A stretch of 64,000 bases of DNA from Ecdyonurus torrentis (taxonomy: Eukaryota > Arthropoda > Insecta > Ephemeroptera > Heptageniidae), in NCBI GenBank assembly GCA_949318235.1, contig OX439130.1:41224540-41288539 (forward strand). Direction: 5' to 3'. A program made the position numbers and the translations under genes. A model generated the notes under the pieces. It was not told where the DNA came from, ran no database searches, and was given only the letters and a program-made list of their open reading frames with translations. Below are positions 38,701 through 47,384 of the stretch, in pieces (position 1 is the first letter of the stretch; each line of letters opens with the position of its first letter).

Positions 38701-40626
38701 ATTACTAAAATAAATCAATCAATCAGTTTGGTCAATAAGTGTAGACACAGAGCTTTTGTCCAGTCAATTTATAAACTCCTAAATTAAAACAGTACACATA
38801 AAAATTCAGACTTAATTATTGTCAATGATAGAGGAGCAGGAATACATTTACACAACTAGCAAAATGCATCTAGCTCATTTGGCTTAAACTTATACAGTTT
38901 GCCATTATTTGTCTCTCTCACCATGAATACCACGGTGATGAGGAAGCAAACTCCAACCACAATGGCGAATGGAAGCAGCAAGTGAGTGTTGATGTTGAAA
39001 GGCAGGTCCTCATTGATAAGTATGTAATAACTGAAATGAAAGAAAATGCATAACATTTAACTTATTTTTATATACAGTATTATCAAAGGGAAGAATGAGG
39101 AAATACACCACACCATAATGAAGTCCATAGCTAGGTGCAGATAACATAAATATTTATTAGATGTTTTGAGGGCAATGGCCCTCTTTTTCAGTTGCATAGT
39201 GATTAGTATATTACACTCTCAGCAACTGAAGAAAAGGCCCTCAAAACATCTTAATCAATGTAAATATCTGTGTTATTTCTGCCATCACAATCTTCACCTA
39301 GCTACGGACTTCACTGTAGAAGACATCTTGGTTGCATAGGGTCTATGCATTCATGTCAAAGTCATCACCATGTTGGATCACACAATAACATGGGCAGCAT
39401 AGGAAAATTATACATTTTTACAGTTTAAAAATACTAAGCAATATTTTTTAGAGCATTGATGTTGAATTAGTATCTCAAGAATGTGAGAAAAATAATAATA
39501 ACAAAAAACTAGCCGATTTTCCATTGAAAATAGCCATAAACGAAGTTTGTCGTATGTTGAGCAACGTTATTCAATATTCATTAATGTGTACTCCAGTATG
39601 GCATCCAAGCACATTCAATATGACATCATACGCATAAACCCTCCTTCAATAATATATTTGAACTGTAATGGTGTTTATTTCCTACTTTAATTATTTAACT
39701 CAGTTTCAGTTACATATATTTTGTATAATTTTAAGTTAATGAAATATAGAATATCGAAGAAATGAGTGACTTAATAACATCCTGTGACAAATAATATTAC
39801 TATTTGCATAGTATGAAACACAAATTAACACTGATATAAATAGAGATGATCAATAGATTTTATAACTTCAGTTTTTTATTTTTTTTTTTTTTTACTTACG
39901 ACTACACACATATTGCATATTTTGTCCAATTAAGATTTGCGCTGATAATCAATTTTTGTATTTTGTTGCTACTAAAATTTAAAGAAGGGAGGGAATGCTA
40001 TTAATATATTAGTATTTGAAATACAAGTCAAAACATAGAAGTTAAACCTAAAAGTTGTTGTACGTACCCACTGTCATACTGATAATTATCTCTGATCACA
40101 AGACCCGCTTCCTCTCCAACAAACACGGAAGGAATGAAGATGTCCATGGGATCCTTGGCCGACATGGGTTCTGAAATATCAACCTCACAATTAATATAAT
40201 GTGACCAACACTACCACCTTTAGCATTACCTAAATCGCTGGAGTTAACATTATGCACGATAGCTGCATCATAACCAAAATTTTGGGCAGTACGTATCTTC
40301 TCCTCAAAATTACAATCATATCTTCGAATCAATGCTATCCACTTGCCAGTATATTCAGTAATATTTGGAGGAGGTTCCATTTTTCTGCAAGCATTGGGAG
40401 GTTTGGCATATACTATAAGTCCACGAATCCCTTCAAAGGGTAGACGATCACCAAATCTTGCTGGCAAATCACGAAACTCGATGTCTTCGATTGGTTTATG
40501 GGTTTTTTGAGAGAATACAAGCACGTCTGCTCCAGCTAGGGCTGCGTGACAGAGGATCACAAAACTGATCACCGTCACTAAGTACAGCGCCGTGATGTGC
40601 CGAGGCAGGGGGCTTTGTGGGTACAT
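34418..40626 (-). CDS. RNF13/RNF167-like PA-TM-RING ubiquitin ligase (complete, 7 coding exons)
   Basis: Seven exons join in phase to 438 codons plus TAG: 40626-40230, 40170-40068, 39030-38922, 38347-38173, 36787-36582, 36338-36161, 34566-34418. The protein has an N-terminal hydrophobic signal segment (about 15-37) and a luminal protease-associated domain (about 41-165). A transmembrane helix follows (about 180-203), then a basic juxtamembrane stretch and a RING-H2 finger (about 234-285). The finger shows [19 protein letters not shown] and [16 protein letters not shown]. The tail is acidic and serine-rich. The layout and wording match RNF13/RNF167, ligases of endosomal and lysosomal membranes; human RNF13 is 381 residues. 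All C/H ligands are present. A splice acceptor at 40633 sits 6 nt before the ATG, so at least one upstream 5' UTR exon exists. Other PA-TM-RING genes (goliath/RNF130 group) fit less well. Confidence 0.92.
34601..34613. repeat. Target-site duplication (left)
   Basis: ATTTTTTGTTTAG is repeated exactly at 35669-35681, bracketing the Penelope-like insertion. Confidence 0.75.
34614..35668 (+). mobile_element. Penelope-like retroelement remnant with inverted terminal copies
   Basis: A 1055-bp insertion in intron 6 of the RNF13-like gene. Its ends, 34614-34764 and 35420-35571, are near-identical inverted copies of about 151 bp. A further 97 bp lies to the right. Between them, in two shifted frames, are fragments like the GIY-YIG endonuclease region of Penelope elements: [11 protein letters not shown], then [20 protein letters not shown] and [12 protein letters not shown]. 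The reverse transcriptase is missing and the frame is broken, so this copy is dead. Terminal repeats that can be inverted, plus a target duplication of 10-15 bp, are known for Penelope elements. Confidence 0.75.
35669..35681. repeat. Target-site duplication (right)
   Basis: Exact copy of 34601-34613, at the right end of the Penelope-like insertion. Confidence 0.75.
35749..35776. repeat. (ATT)n microsatellite
   Basis: ATT repeat followed by poly-T, in intron 6 of the RNF13-like gene. Confidence 0.85.
36161..36338 (-). CDS. RNF13-like exon: cytoplasmic tail
   Basis: 178 nt, phase 0 in and phase 1 out (CATG|GTGAGG). It encodes [13 protein letters not shown] and a Ser/Glu-rich disordered tail. 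There is no known domain; placement rests on frame and splice sites. Confidence 0.85.
36582..36787 (-). CDS. RNF13-like exon: second half of RING-H2
   Basis: 206 nt, phase 1 in and phase 0 out. [20 protein letters not shown] completes the finger. It is followed by an acidic [14 protein letters not shown] stretch like that of RNF13, and by a glycine run. Confidence 0.9.
36788..38172 (-). other. Intron 4 of the RNF13-like gene
   Basis: 1.4 kb. It holds a tRNA-derived SINE (about 37196-37588). The rest, including a GC-richer patch near 37620-37700, has no feature that I recognise. Confidence 0.6.
37196..37588 (-). mobile_element. tRNA-derived SINE
   Basis: On the minus strand the 5' end resembles a tRNA. 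It has an A box (TGGCATAGTGGTTAG, 37567-37581) and, about 40 bp on, a B-box-like GGTGTTCAATATC (near 37528-37541). An unrelated body of about 330 bp follows. The right side of the body is not sharply bounded. Internal pol III promoters are the mark of SINEs. Confidence 0.55.
38173..38347 (-). CDS. RNF13-like exon: first half of RING-H2
   Basis: 175 nt, phase 0 in and phase 1 out. It holds the basic [17 protein letters not shown] stretch followed by [20 protein letters not shown] and SH, split before the next His ligand as in many RING-H2 genes. Confidence 0.9.
38348..38921 (-). other. Intron 3 of the RNF13-like gene
   Basis: 574 bp, AT-rich. I see no embedded feature. Confidence 0.6.
38922..39030 (-). 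CDS. RNF13-like exon: transmembrane helix
   Basis: 109 nt, phase 2 in and phase 0 out (ATG|GTGAGA). [20 protein letters not shown] forms one membrane span. Reading past the donor soon hits a stop, which supports the junction. Confidence 0.88.
39121..39311. mobile_element. Foldback / MITE-like element, 191 bp
   Basis: The ends are imperfect inverted copies of about 80 bp (AAGTCCATAGCTAGGTG and CACCTAGCTACGGACTT, with GATGTTTTGAGGGC and GCCCTCAAAACATC inside). There is no ORF. Confidence 0.65.
39331..39640 (+). repeat. Dispersed repeat, copy 2
   Basis: Same family and orientation as 19771-20040, with about 40 extra bases in the middle. It starts 20 bp after the foldback element, so the two may belong to one larger transposon. 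Confidence 0.75.
40068..40170 (-). CDS. RNF13-like exon: end of PA domain
   Basis: 103 nt, phase 1 in and phase 2 out. It encodes [18 protein letters not shown], matching the IPSVFIGE segment of RNF13. Confidence 0.9.
40230..40626 (-). CDS. RNF13-like exon: start, signal segment and most of PA domain
   Basis: 397 coding nt ending in phase 1 at GTAATG. The ATG is the first after the TTCCAG acceptor. It shows a hydrophobic [18 protein letters not shown] segment, then ADVLVFS, and the PA-domain stretch [20 protein letters not shown], with [16 protein letters not shown] and [10 protein letters not shown]. Confidence 0.9.
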
Positions 40627-41360
40627 GGCGCTCTGGAACATACAACAAATCAAACATCAGCAACAATGAATCTAATATTAAATTTATAAATGATCCACTT
40701 GATGCAAAAATAAACATTAAACAAAAAATGAAAGGGTAATCTACACCTGACAAAAGTCAGGCTCATTGTTACAAATAATAAAATAATAATAAGTGTGGCC
40801 TTAAATCTATGTAGAAGCTGCCCAGTTACAGAACCAGCATTGGAATTCACAAATGAAGCAAAGTCCAAATACAAATGTCGGCAAAAAGGTTCTTGGAAAA
40901 AATGTGGCAGGGAGCTGTTAGGACCTTTTATCCAAGGACCCCCTCCCCCCCCCCCCCTTTTTTTTTTTTTTTTTTTTATACAGTACCCTAAATATATTCT
41001 TCCTTGATACAAACAAGACAGGGTCCCTGAAATGCCATATATTGCAAAAAAGGTGATGGTACAGACCTCGGGTGCACTCAAAATTGTTTCACCTTGTAAG
41101 CCCTAACTTCCCATCCATGGAACATATGAAGCTCATGAATTTAACTTGAGCAATAAGCCTGACAAATAAAATATACCTACTGAGATAGGTACAGAGCAAT
41201 AAAATTAGGTTCTTATTGCTTTAATTTACCATAACCATTTCTTCCATCCCAGGCAGTAAAAGTGTAGGGGTAGAGCTAGACCAATTTTACTCTCAACAAA
41301 TTTAGCGATGCGGTTAATTTAGACAATGGTGAAAAATATTTGACAATGCCAATGAAGTTA

Positions 41361-42770
41361 TGGTATGGTAGATATGCCACTTTTCGGCCACTTCCACTTT
41401 TCGGCCACTTTGAACTTTGAAAGCCTATAATAAAAAATCTAAATGGACCAGGGACAAATTTTTTGTATAATTAGCTCCAGAAAACCTTAGCCAGTATTGT
41501 GTTAGATATTGAAATGATTAGCCTCATAGGATTTTTTTTTATTAAATTATTAACTCGGCGAGAACTTAAAAATTGCAAAAATTTACGCTTCTTCTAATGT
41601 TATGCAAAAACATCATATCAGTACTTCAGGAAAATAAGGGTCTAGTTACAAATTCTTGACAGCCATCTCAAACCCACTGAATCTATAGTATCTCAGCTAA
41701 GTATTAACCACCATAAATCTTAAGTTGGCCTTAGCCAATTTTTTTAAGACTGAATATAAAAGTGGCCGAAAAGTGGACACGATGTTTCGTACCGATGTCA
41801 CTTTTCGGCCACCTAATTTGCTAAGTTCAATATTTTTTCCTGGCAAAACTGTAGATTTGAAATCAGGTTTGATCACCTGAACTTGCTCTGGGGACAACAT
41901 AGTTTTAGTAAAAAATAAGAAAACAATTCTGAGAACCATAAGTCGTTGCCAAAGACGGTCCAAAAATCCCCAACCCAACATTCGTTATTAAGTGAAAATT
42001 GCAACTTTTTTTTTTCTTCAAAGGGGGAAAAAAATACGTAATTTTTTTAATGTACAGAAATGTTTCTCATACACTGTAGAATTCAAATATTAAAACCCCC
42101 AAAGTCATAATTTTTATTTTTATTATAATACTTAAAAAAAGTACGCGTAAGCCCGGGCGTCGTGTACCATTTTAAGGGTCAATTTTATCGCAACTCAGAT
42201 TTGTGGGAACAGTTTTATTATTTTTATTTCATGTAATGTTGTATTGAGAGTGACATCAGGCTATCAAACATACCCCTAAATAAACAGCTCCATCAATAAA
42301 AATTTTCAAAAGTAGCCACGCGTGGCCGTTAGGTTTGTGTTTAGCAAATTTAAAGCGCTATAGCGACCAAAATAATTGCAACATGCTAATTTTTTCCTAA
42401 CATACACAATAAATGAATTCATTTTAATGATTTGACAAACAAACAAAAAATTAATCGTGCGCAAACATGCCAGAAAACAGCTTGCGAATGTGAGTTCCTA
42501 ACGTAAGGTGGCCGAAAAGTCAAATTTCAGTGGCCAGAAAGTAGCATAAGTGGCCGAAAACTGAGCATTTAAAAAATCGAACTTTAAACTGTCCTCGTAA
42601 TTAATTGGATGTTAAAACCAACGATTTTTTTATATGATTATGTTAGTAAAGTATTACTTTAACCAGCTGAATGGATGATTTGAACAGAAATATATTATTT
42701 GGTTGTAAATATGGTGATAATATCAAACAAGATCCTTAAGTGGCCGAAAAGTGGCATGTCTACCATACTG
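41361..42770. mobile_element. Non-autonomous pogo/Tigger-type DNA transposon with repeated subterminal motif
   Basis: TA on both sides flanks a 1410-bp element. Its ends are inverted copies: GTATGGTAGAYATGCCACTT on the left, preceded by TG, and CAGTATGGTAGACATGCC read inward from the right. The start CAGTATGG and the TA target fit pogo/Tigger elements of the Tc1/mariner group. The motif GTGGCCGAAAAGTG or its complement recurs about eight times, near both ends and at 41760, 41810, 42510 and 42550. The only open frame (41697-41981, minus) does not resemble a transposase that I know. Confidence 0.65.
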
Positions 42771-45167
42771 TACTAGTATGATTAAGGTATTTTTCCCTGC
42801 AATTTTTTGGAGTAAAACAATTTCTACCTGGCTTAAATCTGTAGAATCAAAAATAGCATTAGAATTCATAATAAACCCAAATTCCTGATTGATGACTCAG
42901 TCATTTAATATAGTAAATTCTAGAACCTTTCATTAAATTCTCTAGAACATTTATGTTTTACACTCCCTCCAACTATCTTACATTGCTTGCATTTGAAAAC
43001 CATTAACTGTATTGTCTTTACTATAAAATTTCCTTGAAAATCTAGATAAAAACTATATAGTACATACATTATGGTAAACAATAAGGGAAATGATAGCAAA
43101 ATTACAGTTAAAATTTGTGAACAAGTTTTGAACTAAACAAAAATCCGAAGTCATTTTATATGTGAAAGACATTGAAAAAAACAAACAACTATTATTCACT
43201 TTAACCCCCTGCATAGAAAGATAAGATTAAAAATGACAAAATATGAGTCACAAACATAAATTTCAGTACGTACGAGTAATATTCATTAAATTTCTCACTT
43301 AACGTGAATGACGTATGAAATAAAAACTCGTGTGAATACTATGTAATTTGATATTATCATTATGACACATCGTTCACCTGGCTATTATTTTAGCCTTGGT
43401 TTATGTTAACAGTGAGTATGTATGTATGTATGCTAAATTAAAGTGACCTTTGATACCAAACAGTATGATGGAAATCACAAAACATGCATACAAAACATGA
43501 AGAACTGATCGGTCATGAATTTATAAAATTTAATGCTTATATGTACTTTATATGATATAAAACGATATAGATATTAATATTTTATGTAATATAATACATC
43601 CTCTATGTATTGTATATTATAAAATCATGTGAAGTTGATATGAAATAGATAATCCTCTTAGCATGAGGGTTATACAAATGCATCGCATTGTAAAAAGAAC
43701 TCCAAGGTCTTCCCTAAAAACGATGCATAACTTTCTTATTTAACTGCAACTAAAATCACTGGCAACGATGTTAATGAATAAATAATAATATTTTCAAGTA
43801 GATTATTTATTAATCACATACATATCAAACGCAATTAGTTATGGAAATAGATTGTTTCAAACACAGGATACAGTATATAATCTTTTATGAAGCAATAATA
43901 ACATCTAAAATGCGTGATACGTACCAGTCAAATGAAATGTTGATTATTCACTCCATAATTACATTGACGTCATTGTCAAATGCCAAATTAACATTTATAT
44001 ATAATACTTTAGATACTATTGATTATAATTTTAGTATTTAAATCAGGTAAACATAGTAATTATTGCATTAAATCTTGTGACACAAATTTAATGACATTAC
44101 TAACTCCTCCATAAACACAAGAACTGAGTTGTAAAATGTCCCCACCAGGGAGCAGCACAAAACAAGAGGAGAAAAAAAATTATGAATGTGCGCCAAACTA
44201 CCAACAAATTTTGAATGCACATTTTGCCTTGACATTTTGAGGGGGCTGGGGGAAATGAATTGAAACGATAAAATACAATTTTGTTAAGTATAAAAATCAT
44301 TTTATATGTAAATAAGCTAGAATCTGACTCAGTTTTAATATATTTATTACTCTGAATGGTTTGGAACAAAAAAAAAAAAAATTATATATTATCAAAGTTA
44401 ATTTTTGCATATAAAAATAACTACATTTTTATGTATAGTGTATTACTCTCGAAATGAGAGTTTGAATCCAGTTTAATAAGATAATTAAGTCTCATCCCTA
44501 GTGTAGCGTAGCATGATATAACTTATAACTTATAATTATAAATGAGGCGCATTTTAACACAACCGCGTATCACGGACGCAAAGAACATTATAGTGTAGTA
44601 TACTTGGTGAATGTCCTTTTGACATTCGGAAAGCAGACATTAATATTACGTCACAATTTTTTATTCCAGATAGACGGAAGGTTGGATAAATTGATGTCAC
44701 GATAAGAACTTAAATTGAAATCTATATAATGAAAGCAAATTTTTATTGGCCTTATAATTTTTACCTCTCTTCCCTGCATTTTATAACGAAATGTCAAATA
44801 TTTGATATATTGAATGAACTAGGTTTATATATAGGAATAGGTTTCAATTCAATGTTCAATGTTATTAGTTTGAGCACGCCCTATATGTTTGCTAAATTGA
44901 ATACTTTATGAGCAACTCACTTTATGAACTGCGTCAGCCAGTAAAAAATATTTTCTTTTCTTGTATGGTATGCTGGGCTTTATTTCTTTGTCTGGTAGTC
45001 TACGTAGTCTACACTATAAGAAAAGTAAGTTATACTTGTCTTGTAGGTGTATTTTATATATTATAAATTATAATACAGTTTATCAAATTTAAAAATATTG
45101 TTGTTATTTTTTTATGACATTTTTTGGTTTGTATTAATCAAAGATTTTTATATTTTTGAGAAATTTA

Positions 45168-45300
45168 ATTAATATTAATAATAATAATTATTATTTTATT
45201 TATTAAGCACCAAGGTGTACTTATACATATATATTTACATTGCACTCTATAAGTCTACATTTTTGCATATTGACTTAATGATAGGGTCCGAGATGGACCC
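45168..45300 (-). mobile_element. Possible LINE 3' tail
   Basis: Read on the minus strand, ACCTTGGTGCTTAATAAATA is followed by ATT-rich repeats. A small palindrome, GGGTCCGAGATGGACCC, lies at the other end. It resembles the tails at 13625 and 45298, but the call is weak. Confidence 0.35.
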
Positions 45301-45425
45301 TATAATAATAATAATAATATAATAAAATGGTTTTTATTAAGAGGCCACAAAAGGAACTAGCCCACTAGCGTGGTCCTCTGACATTACAGAGCAATAATAA
45401 TTAGGCATGATGGCCTAATTTGCTA
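45298..45425 (-). mobile_element. Probable LINE 3' tail
   Basis: On the minus strand, GACCACGCTAGTGGGCTAG and TGGCCTCTTAATAAAAACC precede an (ATT)n end. This is the usual layout of a truncated non-LTR retrotransposon end. Confidence 0.45.
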
Positions 45426-45642
45426 AGAAATAATACAATATATGAATCACTATAAAACTGTTATACGGGTAGTTTCAATTATCATTTTTACTTAAAGAAG
45501 CTACATTATTCATGCATTCCTAAAGGCAACAAAGGAAACAATTTTAAAATAAGAAATAAAAATATATTATCGATTTGCTCATATGACAAGGATTTTTGAT
45601 GACGCTATATTATTATACTATCAGTATTGTCATAAATACAGT

Positions 45643-45650
45643 ATATAAAA
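45643..45650 (+). promoter_or_regulatory. Possible TATA box of the GTPase gene
   Basis: ATATAAAA lies about 135 bp before the ATG at 45783. In such AT-rich DNA this match is weak evidence. A short unspliced 5' UTR would fit an intronless gene. Confidence 0.25.
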
Positions 45651-45782
45651 TGTTCAAATATCAATCAAATACATTGATTTGATTATTATTTAATTATGTA
45701 TAATATATTTTTAGATGAATCTAACCTGCATTGTCTCAATGTGAAGAAAGCTCCCGATAAGTAAAATATAAATATTCCAAAA

Positions 45783-47384
45783 ATGAAACTCTTGCTTCTA
45801 ATAATTTTGTGTGAACTAATTTTGGTATCTCCTCAAGATTTCAATGATGCAGAAAAAACATTTTTATTTTTAGAAGAAGGAACTCAAAATATCAATTTGC
45901 AAAACAAAGAAGATTTAACTTTAGTGATCGGAACAACTGGAACTGGGAAAAGTACTTTAATTAAATTTATAAGTGGTGATAATACAAGGCTTATTGTAAA
46001 AAGATCAGGTAGAAATTTGGTATTTTCTGATAATGATGTTAAAATTGGTTCATCTACACTGATATCCAAAACTATTTTTCCTGACATAACTATAGACCCA
46101 CAAACTAACGAGGCTTTAGTGGATTTTGCAGGGTTTAGTGATACAAGAAATGAAACGTTAGAAATCGGTGCTGCTTATTTTATAAAAAAAGTTCTTGATA
46201 GTACGAAGAATGTAAAATTCTTAATAACAATTACGCATACAAGTGTCAGTTCTACTGTAGAACGACTAGGAATCAATGATTTTTTAAATCACATTAGTAA
46301 ACTTTTTAATGGTTTTGAAAAATTTAGCAAATCCGCAGTGTTAATTGTTACTAAAGTCAATCATGAGTTTGATGATGAAAATGAAATTGAGCTCATAAAA
46401 GAATTTTTCATTGACTGTAAAAATGATCAGGAAAAAGTTTTGAATTCTCTGATAGAACAAGGAAAGGGAGAAACATTGGAAGGAAAACTTGCAGTTAAAA
46501 AATTAAAATTATTAAATATCTTTTCCGATAAAACTTTAAATAACATAGGACTTTTTCGAACACCTAAAAAAGTTGGTATTGTTTCTGAATCTTCTTTTTT
46601 ACAAGGAGAGAAATTGAAATTAAGAAAACTAATATTTGATAATAGTGCATATACTAAAACAACAGAAGATGACTTTTCTCTTGTTTTATCTGCCAAATCT
46701 CAATTATATATTAATATAAAGTTAACTAAAAGTGTTCATTTGAAATTTTATCCATATTTAAAAGATTTAACATTAAATATTGTAGCCACTTTCGATAAGC
46801 ATGCTAGTAAATCTCTAAACCATGAAAATTTTAAAAATTCACTTGTTTCATTTTCACGAAATTTACCAGATATAAAAAAAGATACATTACTTTTGAAACG
46901 TTTTACTGTAGATAGTATAAAGTTTATAGAAACTAAATACTACAGTGAGAGTAAAATAAAGAAAATTATTGCAAATGTGGATTATTTTGAATTTTTTAAC
47001 ACTTTCGTTTCGGATGAAAAAAGTAGCTACTTATTAAATTACAGCAATGAAATTAAAAACTTACAAAATAAATTAGAATATCTTATAAACTGGTACACAT
47101 TTTTAATTGATTTTAAAACTATCTTCACTTCCTATGACTTTCAATCCAACTTGAATAAATATGATAATTATTTTCCAAAACAACTAACTCTTGATGATTT
47201 CTCAGATTTCAATCAATTTCGCGATAAAATTATCAAGTTCCCTCTAAAAAATAATGACGCTCTTTTTTTTATTTCAAACAACAACTATGGTGTGAAAAAC
47301 TATATAGTAAATGAAATAAATAAAATAATTTATTATAATTTACAAACTAAAGTACAAATTAGTTGCATTGATTCTAATTTATAG
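45783..47384 (+). CDS. GTPase gene, segment 1: signal peptide and G domain
   Basis: An intact 533-codon frame covering the signal peptide, all visible G motifs and about 300 residues of helical sequence. It ends at TAG just where the next frame opens. The last six residues or so before the stop are doubtful because the true frame changes here. Confidence 0.8.
   Translation: MKLLLLIILCELILVSPQDFNDAEKTFLFLEEGTQNINLQNKEDLTLVIGTTGTGKSTLIKFISGDNTRLIVKRSGRNLVFSDNDVKIGSSTLISKTIFPDITIDPQTNEALVDFAGFSDTRNETLEIGAAYFIKKVLDSTKNVKFLITITHTSVSSTVERLGINDFLNHISKLFNGFEKFSKSAVLIVTKVNHEFDDENEIELIKEFFIDCKNDQEKVLNSLIEQGKGETLEGKLAVKKLKLLNIFSDKTLNNIGLFRTPKKVGIVSESSFLQGEKLKLRKLIFDNSAYTKTTEDDFSLVLSAKSQLYINIKLTKSVHLKFYPYLKDLTLNIVATFDKHASKSLNHENFKNSLVSFSRNLPDIKKDTLLLKRFTVDSIKFIETKYYSESKIKKIIANVDYFEFFNTFVSDEKSSYLLNYSNEIKNLQNKLEYLINWYTFLIDFKTIFTSYDFQSNLNKYDNYFPKQLTLDDFSDFNQFRDKIIKFPLKNNDALFFISNNNYGVKNYIVNEINKIIYYNLQTKVQISCIDSNL

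Larger units (their letters stand above)
39031..40067 (-). other. Intron 2 of the RNF13-like gene
   Basis: About 1 kb. It contains a foldback repeat and the second copy of the dispersed repeat, close together. Confidence 0.65.
40633..45782. other. Divergent upstream region between RNF13-like and GTPase genes
   Basis: 5.1 kb between two genes transcribed away from each other. It must contain the RNF13-like promoter and 5' UTR exon(s), which I could not locate. It also holds a pogo/Tigger-type element and two LINE-like tails. No coding exon is supported. Confidence 0.55.

Noticed and set aside
41697..41981. 94-codon open frame in the pogo/Tigger-type element
   Set aside because: It carries no DDE or helix-turn-helix signature that I can see and spans the internal repeat motif. 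Probably chance.
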